A stretch of DNA of 49,618 nt from UBA117 sp049975245 (GTDB lineage: Archaea > Methanobacteriota > Methanobacteria > Methanobacteriales > Methanobacteriaceae). Of this stretch, positions 1 through 7,248 are shown in pieces. Location of the stretch: NCBI GenBank assembly GCA_049975245.1, contig JBNGDB010000017.1:1-49618 (forward strand). Reading direction: 5' to 3'. The notes under the pieces are model-generated. The model saw only the letters and a program-made list of their open reading frames with translations. It had not been told where the DNA came from and ran no database searches. The position numbers and the translations under genes are program-made. Each line of letters starts with the position of its first letter. The stretch's first letter is position 1.

Positions 1-70
1 CAAACACACAAAAACCTTTTCCAAAATCAACCACCAAGTTTTTGACAGTGCCTATAACAAGTATTTTAAA

Positions 71-83
71 AAATATTTATACG
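71..83 (+). promoter_or_regulatory. TATA-like box before the wall cluster
   Basis: An archaeal box A-like AT run (AAATATTTATACG) is the best TATA candidate before the first wall gene. Transcription would begin near 105-110 and give a 5' leader of about 100 bases that contains the hairpin at 121-142. This is inferred from sequence only. Confidence 0.4.
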
Positions 84-95
84 GATTTGACTTAA

Positions 96-113
96 ACTAT
101 TTATTTAGCTAAA
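96..113 (+). promoter_or_regulatory. Candidate wall-cluster operator, single copy
   Basis: The 18 bases ACTATTTATTTAGCTAAA match the consensus of the three direct repeats at 5707-5801 closely (ACTATATTTTTAGCTAAT). The copy lies just downstream of the TATA-like box, over the predicted transcription start, which is a usual repressor position in archaea. AT richness lowers the significance of the match. Confidence 0.35.
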
Positions 114-120
114 AATTCAT

Positions 121-142
121 CTATGACTTGTAGAAGTCATAG
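121..142. repeat. Perfect 9-bp hairpin in the leader of the first wall gene
   Basis: CTATGACTT and AAGTCATAG form a perfect inverted repeat around a GTAG centre. It lies 69 bases before the start codon at 211, in the predicted 5' untranslated leader. There is no T tract after it, so it does not look like a terminator. It could be an operator or an mRNA structure. Confidence 0.55.
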
Positions 143-210
143 TATTCTTTCAGAAAATTGATAAAACATTTAAGTATATTATTTTCTAAAACACCAATTA
201 GTGATACCAA

Positions 211-1389
211 ATGAAAATTTTATTTATAGGAGCTAGACTTTTTGATGATGTGGCTGCTTATGCAACAAAAAAAGGTGTAACAAGTATCTTAACCGAATCA
301 GATCCTTCCTCACCAAATATTAAACTTGCTGATAATTATTATCACGTCTCAAGAGGAATGGAAGAACCTTCAAACATTGCATTAAAAGAGGATGTGGATG
401 CAGTAGTCCCCCTTATTGGTGTTGATAAACCTTTGGTAGAAATAGCCCAGATGAAAGATCATCTCGAAAAAAATTATGGCATACCAGTGGTGGCCTCACC
501 CTTAAATGCAGCAAAAACTTCGGTTAACAAATCTGCAACTAAAAAATTTTTCAGCGACAATAATATAGAAACTCCTATGTTTGAGGAATTATCAATTAAA
601 GATTCTTTAATAAAGAATAATCTGGATAAAATGTTTGATAATCTTGATTTTGAATTTCCATTTGTTTTAAAACCATTTGAAGGGCAGGGTGGCAGTGGAT
701 TAAAGATAATTCACTCTAAAAATCATTTTTTTAAATATTTTGAGAATAATAATACTGCTATTGCTGAACAGTTCATCGAGGGTATTGAAATTTCGGTGGA
801 GGTTCTGCGCTGGCAAGAACAGGCCATTCCTTTGGTCCCGGTAAATAAGGGTAAAACCACTATTGAAGGTTTACATCCTTTAGATAAAATAAAAAAAGCA
901 CCAGCTTCTATAGAAGGTATGGATAATGATTTAGTATGTGCTCTGGCCCTTGAAGTTACCAATCTTTTAGGGGCGGAAGGCAATACTGATGTGGATATGA
1001 TATTTGATCCAGAAAAATTTAATTTATATGTTATAGAGATGAATACCCGGCCTAGCGGAACTAGATATATTACTACAGCAAGTTGTGATATTAATCCCAT
1101 GCATGAATTAGTGGAAATGGCTTTAGGTGAATGGGATAAAAATATTATAAAGGATAGGATGAAAAATTATTATGCAATGGAAGTACCCATTAAAAATTAT
1201 GATAAGTTTAATAAAATATCCAGTGATTTAATTGGTAATAAAGATTTTTCAAGCGGTAGTTCATGGATTTTACACGGACCTCCCGCATTTAAAAGAATAA
1301 CTATAAGAGATAAGAATCCTAAAAAGGCTATAGAAACCATGAAAAAACTAGAAGAGGATTTTGAAAAGGGCATAGGAATGGGTTCTTAG
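211..1389 (+). CDS. ATP-grasp (CarB-like) protein of the pseudomurein cluster
   Basis: A 392-residue ATP-grasp enzyme related to the large subunit of carbamoyl phosphate synthetase and to PylC-like amino-acid ligases. It has a Rossmann-like N-terminal domain starting MKILFIGARLFDD. The ATP-binding stretch FVLKPFEGQGGSG lies near residues 151-163. The metal-binding end of the fold is the segment around VIEMNTRPSGTRY. Such proteins join a carboxylate to an amine through an acyl phosphate. It lies 9-18 bases before an MraY homologue and leads a run of Mur ligases; CarB-like genes are known members of the pseudomurein cluster in Methanobacteriales. The position parallels ddl in bacterial wall clusters, but pseudomurein has no D-alanine, so the substrate is open. 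TAGTGAT before the ATG is a weak ribosome-binding site. Confidence 0.85.
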   Translation: MKILFIGARLFDDVAAYATKKGVTSILTESDPSSPNIKLADNYYHVSRGMEEPSNIALKEDVDAVVPLIGVDKPLVEIAQMKDHLEKNYGIPVVASPLNAAKTSVNKSATKKFFSDNNIETPMFEELSIKDSLIKNNLDKMFDNLDFEFPFVLKPFEGQGGSGLKIIHSKNHFFKYFENNNTAIAEQFIEGIEISVEVLRWQEQAIPLVPVNKGKTTIEGLHPLDKIKKAPASIEGMDNDLVCALALEVTNLLGAEGNTDVDMIFDPEKFNLYVIEMNTRPSGTRYITTASCDINPMHELVEMALGEWDKNIIKDRMKNYYAMEVPIKNYDKFNKISSDLIGNKDFSSGSSWILHGPPAFKRITIRDKNPKKAIETMKKLEEDFEKGIGMGS

Positions 1390-1407
1390 AGCTAAAAGGT
1401 GATAGTT

Positions 1408-2481
1408 TTGAGCATTTATAATACAGCGATTTACATATTCATATTAACTTTAGTAGCATCAATATTTTTCACGGCATTTGTACGTAAAGTACTTAAAAAT
1501 GCAGGTATCACAGATAATCCCATTGTAACTGAACATCAACACAAGGCAGGCACGCCCACCATGGGTGGTATGGCAATACTTTTAAGCATACTGCTTATTT
1601 CATGTATATATTTTGGAAATAAAAACCTGATTATTACCTGCATGATGATGTTAACCGCCGGTATTGTGGGAATGATGGATGATTTGATCGGGTTGAAAAC
1701 CAAAGAAGTTCAAGATATAATCAAAAACATTCACACCGCCCCTATTAAAATAGGTAAATTAACATTGAAAATTGGCGAGGAAGCTAGGGTAGCTACAGAA
1801 AAGGCTAAAGAGGATCTTAACAACTTTTTAGCTGAAAAAAAAGTAAAAATTATAGGTAAAGCACCAATTAAAAATGAAGTCGAAGAAAAAGAGAAAATTT
1901 TTGCCCAATTCTTAATTGCTCTTTTTTTAATAGTATCTGGAACAGTTAGTTACACTTTAGGAGGAGTTAATTGGGGTATATTCGTAATTCCCCTGGCCAT
2001 ATTCGGCATAATTGGAGCTATAAATGCTGTAAATCTTATTGATGGTATGGATGGTCTAGCCGCGGGAATAATGGCCATAGCATCTGCAGCTTGTGCAATT
2101 ATATTATTATTAGGTGGAAATATTGCTTTTGCAACTCCATTTATAGCCATCTCTGGAATATGTTGTGGTTTTCTAGTTTTCAACAAATACCCTGCTAGCA
2201 TATTCATGGGAGATACAGGCTCATTTGCATTAGGAGCAGGTTATGCCACTGCCGCTATTTTAGGAGACATTATTTATTTTGCCGCTATAGCATTAGCAGT
2301 GCCCATTATTTCAGTTATTATAAGTCTTCTGCACCGATCCAACATTATAAAATTACCAGTTGAACCATTACATCATACCCTGCACTATAAAGGTTTTTCT
2401 GAGAAAAAGATTATTGCAATTTATTGGATTTCTACTTTGATAATATGCATATTTTTGATATTGTTCTACAGATTTTTCTAA
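1408..2481 (+). CDS. MraY-like phospho-glycosyl transferase (glycosyltransferase family 4)
   Basis: A polytopic membrane enzyme expected to move a sugar-phosphate (in pseudomurein, a disaccharide- or sugar-peptide precursor) from a UDP carrier onto undecaprenyl or another polyprenyl phosphate. Family motifs are present: the DD pair in GMMDDLIG, NLIDGMDGL, FMGDTGS, and a C-terminal histidine-rich LHRSN...LHHTLHY segment. Between the DD motif and the next membrane segment there is a charged cytoplasmic insertion, longer than in bacterial MraY. I choose the TTG at 1408: the in-frame GTG at 1399 lies inside AGGTGAT, which is itself a good ribosome-binding site four bases before the TTG. The gene follows the ATP-grasp gene and precedes a Mur ligase by 11 bases, so the three are probably one operon. 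The product has 357 residues. Confidence 0.88.
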   Translation: MSIYNTAIYIFILTLVASIFFTAFVRKVLKNAGITDNPIVTEHQHKAGTPTMGGMAILLSILLISCIYFGNKNLIITCMMMLTAGIVGMMDDLIGLKTKEVQDIIKNIHTAPIKIGKLTLKIGEEARVATEKAKEDLNNFLAEKKVKIIGKAPIKNEVEEKEKIFAQFLIALFLIVSGTVSYTLGGVNWGIFVIPLAIFGIIGAINAVNLIDGMDGLAAGIMAIASAACAIILLLGGNIAFATPFIAISGICCGFLVFNKYPASIFMGDTGSFALGAGYATAAILGDIIYFAAIALAVPIISVIISLLHRSNIIKLPVEPLHHTLHYKGFSEKKIIAIYWISTLIICIFLILFYRFF

Positions 2482-2492
2482 GTGAGTGAGAA

Positions 2493-3932
2493 ATGAGAGA
2501 ATTAAAAGCATCTTCTGTTGCAAAAAATGTTAATGGAAGCTTATATGGTCCTGATAATAATATTACTGGTATCTTTAATTTTTTAAACAGCGCTTCACCT
2601 GGTGATGCGGTTATAAGATACTGGATTGACGAAAATGGTATTAAATTGGCGGCTGAAAAGGAAATATCTTGCATTATAACAGAAGAGGCCCATGGAAGAT
2701 CCATAGAATATTCAGATAAACTTGGTATCTCATTAGTTATTGTAGATAAGATTGAAATGGCCAATGCCTATGCTATAAAATGGGCTATAAATAATTTTGC
2801 CAGTGATGCTAAGAAAATAGTAGTCACTGGAACTAATGGAAAATCCACAACAGCCCATTTACTTTTCAATATATTAAATAAGGTTGGATACACAACTTAC
2901 AGCAATACTGATGCTAAATCAGAGTTCAATACTTTAATAGATCCTATGGTATCTAAGCAAATTGCAGAATTTGGAAAGCCAATTGAATATCTGGTTCTTG
3001 AAGTTTCAGAGGTCCAGGGGTTACCTGATCGTTTGATGGAAAATCACGCATACATTATGACAGATGCAATCTGCCCAGATATTGTGGTTGTAACTAATAT
3101 AGCATTAGATCATGTTAATCTCGTAAATTCTATAAATGAAATGTTTAAAGAAACATCAGGTGCTATTAAAGCATTAAAGAAGGGTTACGCTATTTTAAAT
3201 TCAACAGATCCTCTGGTATGTAAAATGAAGGATTTTATAAATCCCGATGTTAAGGTGATTCACTTTGGTAAGGGAGAAGTTAACTTCAACTCTGACGGTA
3301 TTTATTTCAATAGCAATTTAATTATTGAAAAAGAAAAATTACCCTTCAAAAGTAAGCATTTTATTTATAATATAATGGCTGCAGTTGGCGCCGCCAGTGC
3401 ATTAGAAATACCACAAAATTCTATTAAAAAGGGTATAGAATCCTATAAACCATTGAAGAGAAGATTTTCCATTCTAAATAAACAACCACTGATTATAGAT
3501 GATTTTGCTCACAATCCAGATGGTATTATGGCCACAATCAAAAATACAATTTCCAATCTACAAGGTAATATTATTATTGTTTCGGCTATTAGAGGTTCCA
3601 GAGGTATAGATATAAATAAATTTAATGCAGAAGCTATAGTCAAGGGTTTAAATTGTGAAGAACTATCCAATTTAAAGTATCAATTAATTATCACCAGCAG
3701 TAATGATATTGTTGATAATGCTAATATTGTTTTGGATGTAGAAAAAGAAGTTTTTGTTAAAATACTTGAAGATGAAGGTCTTAATTATATTTTTAAGGAT
3801 AAATTGTATGATGCTATTAAATATTCCTTTTTATCTGCAAAAAAAGATGACACTATATTGTTAATTGGTGCACAGGGTATGGATCCAGCTTCAGAAGTTT
3901 TTAAAAAGGTTTTAAGTTCATTAAATCAATAA
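2493..3932 (+). CDS. Mur ligase family protein, MurE-like (pseudomurein peptide ligase)
   Basis: A 479-residue ATP-dependent Mur ligase with the three usual domains: an N-terminal substrate domain (about 1-105), a central ATPase domain with P-loop GTNGKST at 113-119, and a C-terminal domain with DDFAHNPDG, equivalent to the D-Y-A-H-N-P motif. Mur ligases add amino acids to a nucleotide-linked precursor. In Methanobacteriales the homologue beside mraY has been described as pMurE in structural work. Assigning the exact residue added is beyond the sequence. It lies 11 bases after the mraY homologue. The start ATG follows GTGAGTGAGAA, which gives a moderate ribosome-binding site. Confidence 0.87.
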   Translation: MRELKASSVAKNVNGSLYGPDNNITGIFNFLNSASPGDAVIRYWIDENGIKLAAEKEISCIITEEAHGRSIEYSDKLGISLVIVDKIEMANAYAIKWAINNFASDAKKIVVTGTNGKSTTAHLLFNILNKVGYTTYSNTDAKSEFNTLIDPMVSKQIAEFGKPIEYLVLEVSEVQGLPDRLMENHAYIMTDAICPDIVVVTNIALDHVNLVNSINEMFKETSGAIKALKKGYAILNSTDPLVCKMKDFINPDVKVIHFGKGEVNFNSDGIYFNSNLIIEKEKLPFKSKHFIYNIMAAVGAASALEIPQNSIKKGIESYKPLKRRFSILNKQPLIIDDFAHNPDGIMATIKNTISNLQGNIIIVSAIRGSRGIDINKFNAEAIVKGLNCEELSNLKYQLIITSSNDIVDNANIVLDVEKEVFVKILEDEGLNYIFKDKLYDAIKYSFLSAKKDDTILLIGAQGMDPASEVFKKVLSSLNQ

Positions 3933-4507
3933 GGGTAAATCTTAATTAACATTATTGGTATTTGAAACAATAATATCTGATTATATATTAAATTTACAAA
4001 AAATTCACAACATTAAAATAATAAAAGATTATATAGATGATGAGAAGAGAATTATAAAATCAAATTAATGAATAAAAGAAGCTTTTGTTGTTAGTGAAAA
4101 ATTTTCATCTAATATAACATAAATTAAAGGATTTTTAATAGAATATTCATCCATATTTAAATAATAAACTATTAAAGGCTTCTTAATTTTAAATACATAA
4201 ATATAATCCATAGAAATAAGCTCTCTTGAACTTGGTTTCGTGTTAATAAAGATATTAATAAAATAATTTCAATGTAATAGAAATTTTATCGAAAATTTCA
4301 GTTAATTATATTGATTTTTTGATTAAAAAAATAATTGGGAAAAAAATAATATGAAAAAAATATTTACCAACTACAAATTAATAGAAAATATTATAAATAT
4401 TATTGGTGAAAGATTGATAAAATTTTTAGTAGGTTACTTTTATTGTGATAATAATGATTTACTCAGACTAAATAATTATAAGGAGTATTGTACGGAGGAA
4501 AGAGAAA
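3933..4507. other. 575-bp AT-rich gap inside the wall region
   Basis: This gap splits the wall genes into two transcription units. It holds the hairpin at 3951-3974, a possible small minus-strand frame at 4065-4211, and a TATA-like ATATTATAAATAT near 4389-4401. The TATA-like box, with the strong ribosome-binding site GGAGG at 4495-4499, could serve the following gene. No RNA gene was recognised. Confidence 0.5.
3951..3974. terminator. Weak hairpin after the MurE-like gene
   Basis: ATTATTG and CAATAAT form a 7-bp inverted repeat around a 10-base loop, 18 bases after the stop. The stem is AT rich and no strong T tract follows directly. It is a possible 3' end of the first wall operon. Confidence 0.25.
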
Positions 4508-5668
4508 ATGCTTCTTGTATCTTCTGAAGATGAAGTAAGAAAGAGAGAAGCTGGTCTTAGAATAATAAGATCAGAAATTTCAAAAAATGGGAGATCAAGT
4601 CTTTACGATCTTACAGGTCTGGGAGGAGGATTTCCTATAAAGAAAGAGGATTTAGAAATTCTTGAAACTTATGTAGGCCCTGCCATATTTAAGGAAAGAT
4701 TAGAAGAGTTAGGTAAACGACACTTGGGAGGTGAAAAGGTATTGGCCTTTAATCGAACCACGGCTGGGATTCTTGCAACTATTCTGGCTTTGGTTAAAAA
4801 AGGAGATGAAGTAGTCCATTACCTTCAAAAATCACCTTCTCACCCTGCAACGCCTCGGAGTATAAAATTAGTTGGTGGAACTTATAAAGAATATGATAAT
4901 ATCGACGAATTTGCAATTACTGAAAAAACTTCTCTGGTGATGTTAACTGGTTCAACTATGGACCATGATATTATTAAAAAGGAAGACTTTATTAAAGTTG
5001 TTGATATTGCCAAATTAAATAACATACCGGTCTTTGTGGACGATGCATCCGGAGCAAGGTTAAGAACTATTATTTATAAACAGCCCCGTGCATTGGATAT
5101 GGGTGCGGACATAGTAATTACCAGTACCTATAAATTGATGAATGGCCCGAGAGGGGGCATTATGGCTGGTAAAAAGGATTATATTCATAAAATTAAATCT
5201 AAGGCCTATGAATTTGGTCTGGAAGCACAACCTCCCATTATAGCAGGTATGGTACGGGCATTAGAGGATTTCACTCCTGAAAAGATGTTAGAAGGATTTG
5301 AAAAGAAAATTGATATTTTTAAATCTTTAAACAAAGAGTTTAATAATATTAAGGAAACTCCTACTGGAATAATGCTCACCGCAGAAGGTTTAATGAATGA
5401 ATTACGTATAAGAAATATCAAAACTGACATATCTCCTCAGGATGTGGCATGCGTATTTTCCATGCTTCTTTTAAGAGATTATAAAATAGTCACCATAGCG
5501 GCTTTAGGAATGCCCGGATGTTCACCAACTATAAGGATAGATCTTGCTTCTAAAGATGCTGAAGGTGTTGATGATGATTACATCATTAACGCATGGACTG
5601 ATACGTTTTCTAATCTTACAAAAATAATTAACAATGTTGCAGAATGTGAAAAAGTTTTATATGATTAA
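4508..5668 (+). CDS. SelA-like PLP-dependent protein (MJ0158/MTH_0914-type, UPF0425)
   Basis: A 386-residue fold-type-I pyridoxal phosphate protein of the archaeal family once annotated as L-seryl-tRNA(Sec) selenium transferase. The likely Schiff-base lysine is K209 in STYKLMNGPRGG. The aspartate pair D178-D179 (VFVDDASGAR) would hold the pyridine ring. RTTAGILAT near 83-91 fits the phosphate/cofactor site. Members of this family have not shown SelA activity in published tests, and pyrrolysine or selenocysteine genes are absent nearby. The gene lies between two sets of Mur ligases, so a role in supplying or modifying an amino acid for the wall is possible but is inference. TACGGAGG, nine bases before the ATG, is a strong ribosome-binding site. 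Confidence 0.8.
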   Translation: MLLVSSEDEVRKREAGLRIIRSEISKNGRSSLYDLTGLGGGFPIKKEDLEILETYVGPAIFKERLEELGKRHLGGEKVLAFNRTTAGILATILALVKKGDEVVHYLQKSPSHPATPRSIKLVGGTYKEYDNIDEFAITEKTSLVMLTGSTMDHDIIKKEDFIKVVDIAKLNNIPVFVDDASGARLRTIIYKQPRALDMGADIVITSTYKLMNGPRGGIMAGKKDYIHKIKSKAYEFGLEAQPPIIAGMVRALEDFTPEKMLEGFEKKIDIFKSLNKEFNNIKETPTGIMLTAEGLMNELRIRNIKTDISPQDVACVFSMLLLRDYKIVTIAALGMPGCSPTIRIDLASKDAEGVDDDYIINAWTDTFSNLTKIINNVAECEKVLYD

Positions 5669-5706
5669 GTCTGATTAACTTAAGTAATATAAAAAAAATT
5701 TCACAA

Positions 5707-5801
5707 ACTATATTTTTAGTTAATAGATAATTTAGAAAAACTAGATTTTTAGCTAATCAAAAATTTAAATAACCATATTTTAAGCTAATAACTATTTAAT
5801 A
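5707..5801. repeat. Three direct repeats, 32-33 bp period, before a Mur ligase
   Basis: Three imperfect copies begin at 5707, 5740 and 5772 with the pattern ACTATATTTTTAGCTAAT (first 18 bases: ACTATATTTTTAGTTAAT, ACTAGATTTTTAGCTAAT, ACCATATTTTAAGCTAAT). The period is close to three helical turns, so the copies face the same side of the DNA. They end about 30 bases before the start at 5830. A fourth, isolated copy lies at 96-113 before the first wall gene. The array looks like a regulator-binding site. Confidence 0.6.
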
Positions 5802-5829
5802 ACCAATTATAAAAATTATGAGGTTCATA

Positions 5830-7248
5830 ATGAGATGTATTGTTATCGGGGCTGGTAATGCAGGACGTCCAGCTGCTAAAATTTTAAATTACACAGGCAC
5901 AGATGTGGTTGTAGTTGATCAAAAACCCATAAACGAATTTCCAGAATATGTACAAAAAATTTTATTGGAAATGGAAAAAAATGGAATTAAATTAAGATTG
6001 GGTTCTGGTTATGTAGAAGATTTTGCAGATTTTGATTTAGCTTACATTTCACCAACTGTACCAGATAACTCTCCGTTAAGAAAAAATTTAACCAAAAATA
6101 ATGTTAAATTAGTACAAGATAAAGATATTGGTCAATTAATTAATAATGAAATTAATTTAGATGTAATAGGAATCACTGGTTCAGTAGGCAAAACCAGTAC
6201 CACCCTTATTTTATCTGAAATGTTCCAATCTGCAGGTTATAATGTGTGGACTTGTTCCTCTCAAATGGCGGATCTGTTAAGTGAAGTGATTATTGATGGA
6301 ATAATCAAGGGAGATCATCAAAAAAATGATATAGCTATACTAGAACTTCCACATGGAACCTTGCGGTTACTCTCTAAATTAGAGGTTAAGATCGGAGTGA
6401 TAACCAACATCTACCCAGAACATTTAACCGAATTCGAATGGTCTATGGAAAAATACGTTCAAAGAAAAAGTCTGATATTGGATATGTGTGAGAATTTAGT
6501 GGTAAACACACAGTGTCTGGATTTTATGGAACAATTAAATGATTACAACAACATAAACTGGTACTGCACTAAAGATTCTAAAATAAAAGAGAGATGTAAT
6601 GTCTGTGGTGAATTAGTTGATGGAAAACTCAAAGTAGGATATGAAACTTCTAATTTAAATGGAAATATTAACACTGATTTTAAACTGTTTCTTTATTATG
6701 TTGAAAATGCAGTTGCTGCAACTGCAGCAGCATTACTATATGGATTGAGTAAAAACACTATCCAAGAAGCTTTAAGTAAATTTAATGGAGTTCCAGGTCG
6801 TATGGAATATTTGGGCAATCACTGTGGACGTGAAGTCTACTTAGATGCGGCCCATTTACCTGAAGTTCTTGAAACAAGTCTGGAATTTTTTAAAGGAAAA
6901 CCTCTGGTTATTGTAGTGGACAATCCGGATGGAATAACCGTTAGAGATAAAATAACCATTGGTAATATATTAGGTAAGTACAGTAAATCTATAGTTGTCA
7001 GTGGTTATAATGAAAGCATTAAAAGATTAGATATGAAAGCTGCTGAGGAAGTATTAAAAGGTGCTAAGAATTCTGATGCAATTAAAGTTGCAGTAGAAGA
7101 TTTGACGACCGCTGCAGAGTTATCAGTAAAACACTCAGTTCCTGGTGATATAATATTACATGTGGGTCCAGGAGCAATCAGTGCTTATAATGAGGTAAAA
7201 AAATCAATGCTCCAAGGAATTAAAGATGGATGTGCTAAACATGGATGA
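5830..7248 (+). CDS. Mur ligase family protein, MurD-like, with a half zinc ribbon
   Basis: A 472-residue Mur ligase. The N-terminal domain begins with a Rossmann motif, MRCIVIGAGNAGRPAA, as in MurC/MurD. The P-loop GSVGKTS is at 117-123. The domain boundary carries HLTEFEWSMEKYVQRKS, typical of the central domain. The C-terminal domain has YLDAAHLPE in place of D-Y-A-H. A CNVC pair (256-259) sits where MurT-type ligases have a four-cysteine ribbon, but no second pair follows. I prefer the ATG at 5830 to the one at 5818: AGGT lies just before it, and it places the first beta strand at the very N terminus. It overlaps the next ligase by 23 bases, so translation is probably coupled. It probably adds an amino acid to the pseudomurein peptide precursor. 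Confidence 0.85.
   Translation: MRCIVIGAGNAGRPAAKILNYTGTDVVVVDQKPINEFPEYVQKILLEMEKNGIKLRLGSGYVEDFADFDLAYISPTVPDNSPLRKNLTKNNVKLVQDKDIGQLINNEINLDVIGITGSVGKTSTTLILSEMFQSAGYNVWTCSSQMADLLSEVIIDGIIKGDHQKNDIAILELPHGTLRLLSKLEVKIGVITNIYPEHLTEFEWSMEKYVQRKSLILDMCENLVVNTQCLDFMEQLNDYNNINWYCTKDSKIKERCNVCGELVDGKLKVGYETSNLNGNINTDFKLFLYYVENAVAATAAALLYGLSKNTIQEALSKFNGVPGRMEYLGNHCGREVYLDAAHLPEVLETSLEFFKGKPLVIVVDNPDGITVRDKITIGNILGKYSKSIVVSGYNESIKRLDMKAAEEVLKGAKNSDAIKVAVEDLTTAAELSVKHSVPGDIILHVGPGAISAYNEVKKSMLQGIKDGCAKHG

Noticed and set aside
4351..4512. A 53-codon plus-strand frame overlapping the SelA-like start
   Set aside because: There is no ribosome-binding site, the text is poly-K/N/I as expected of AT-rich DNA, and it runs through the strong ribosome-binding site of the real gene.
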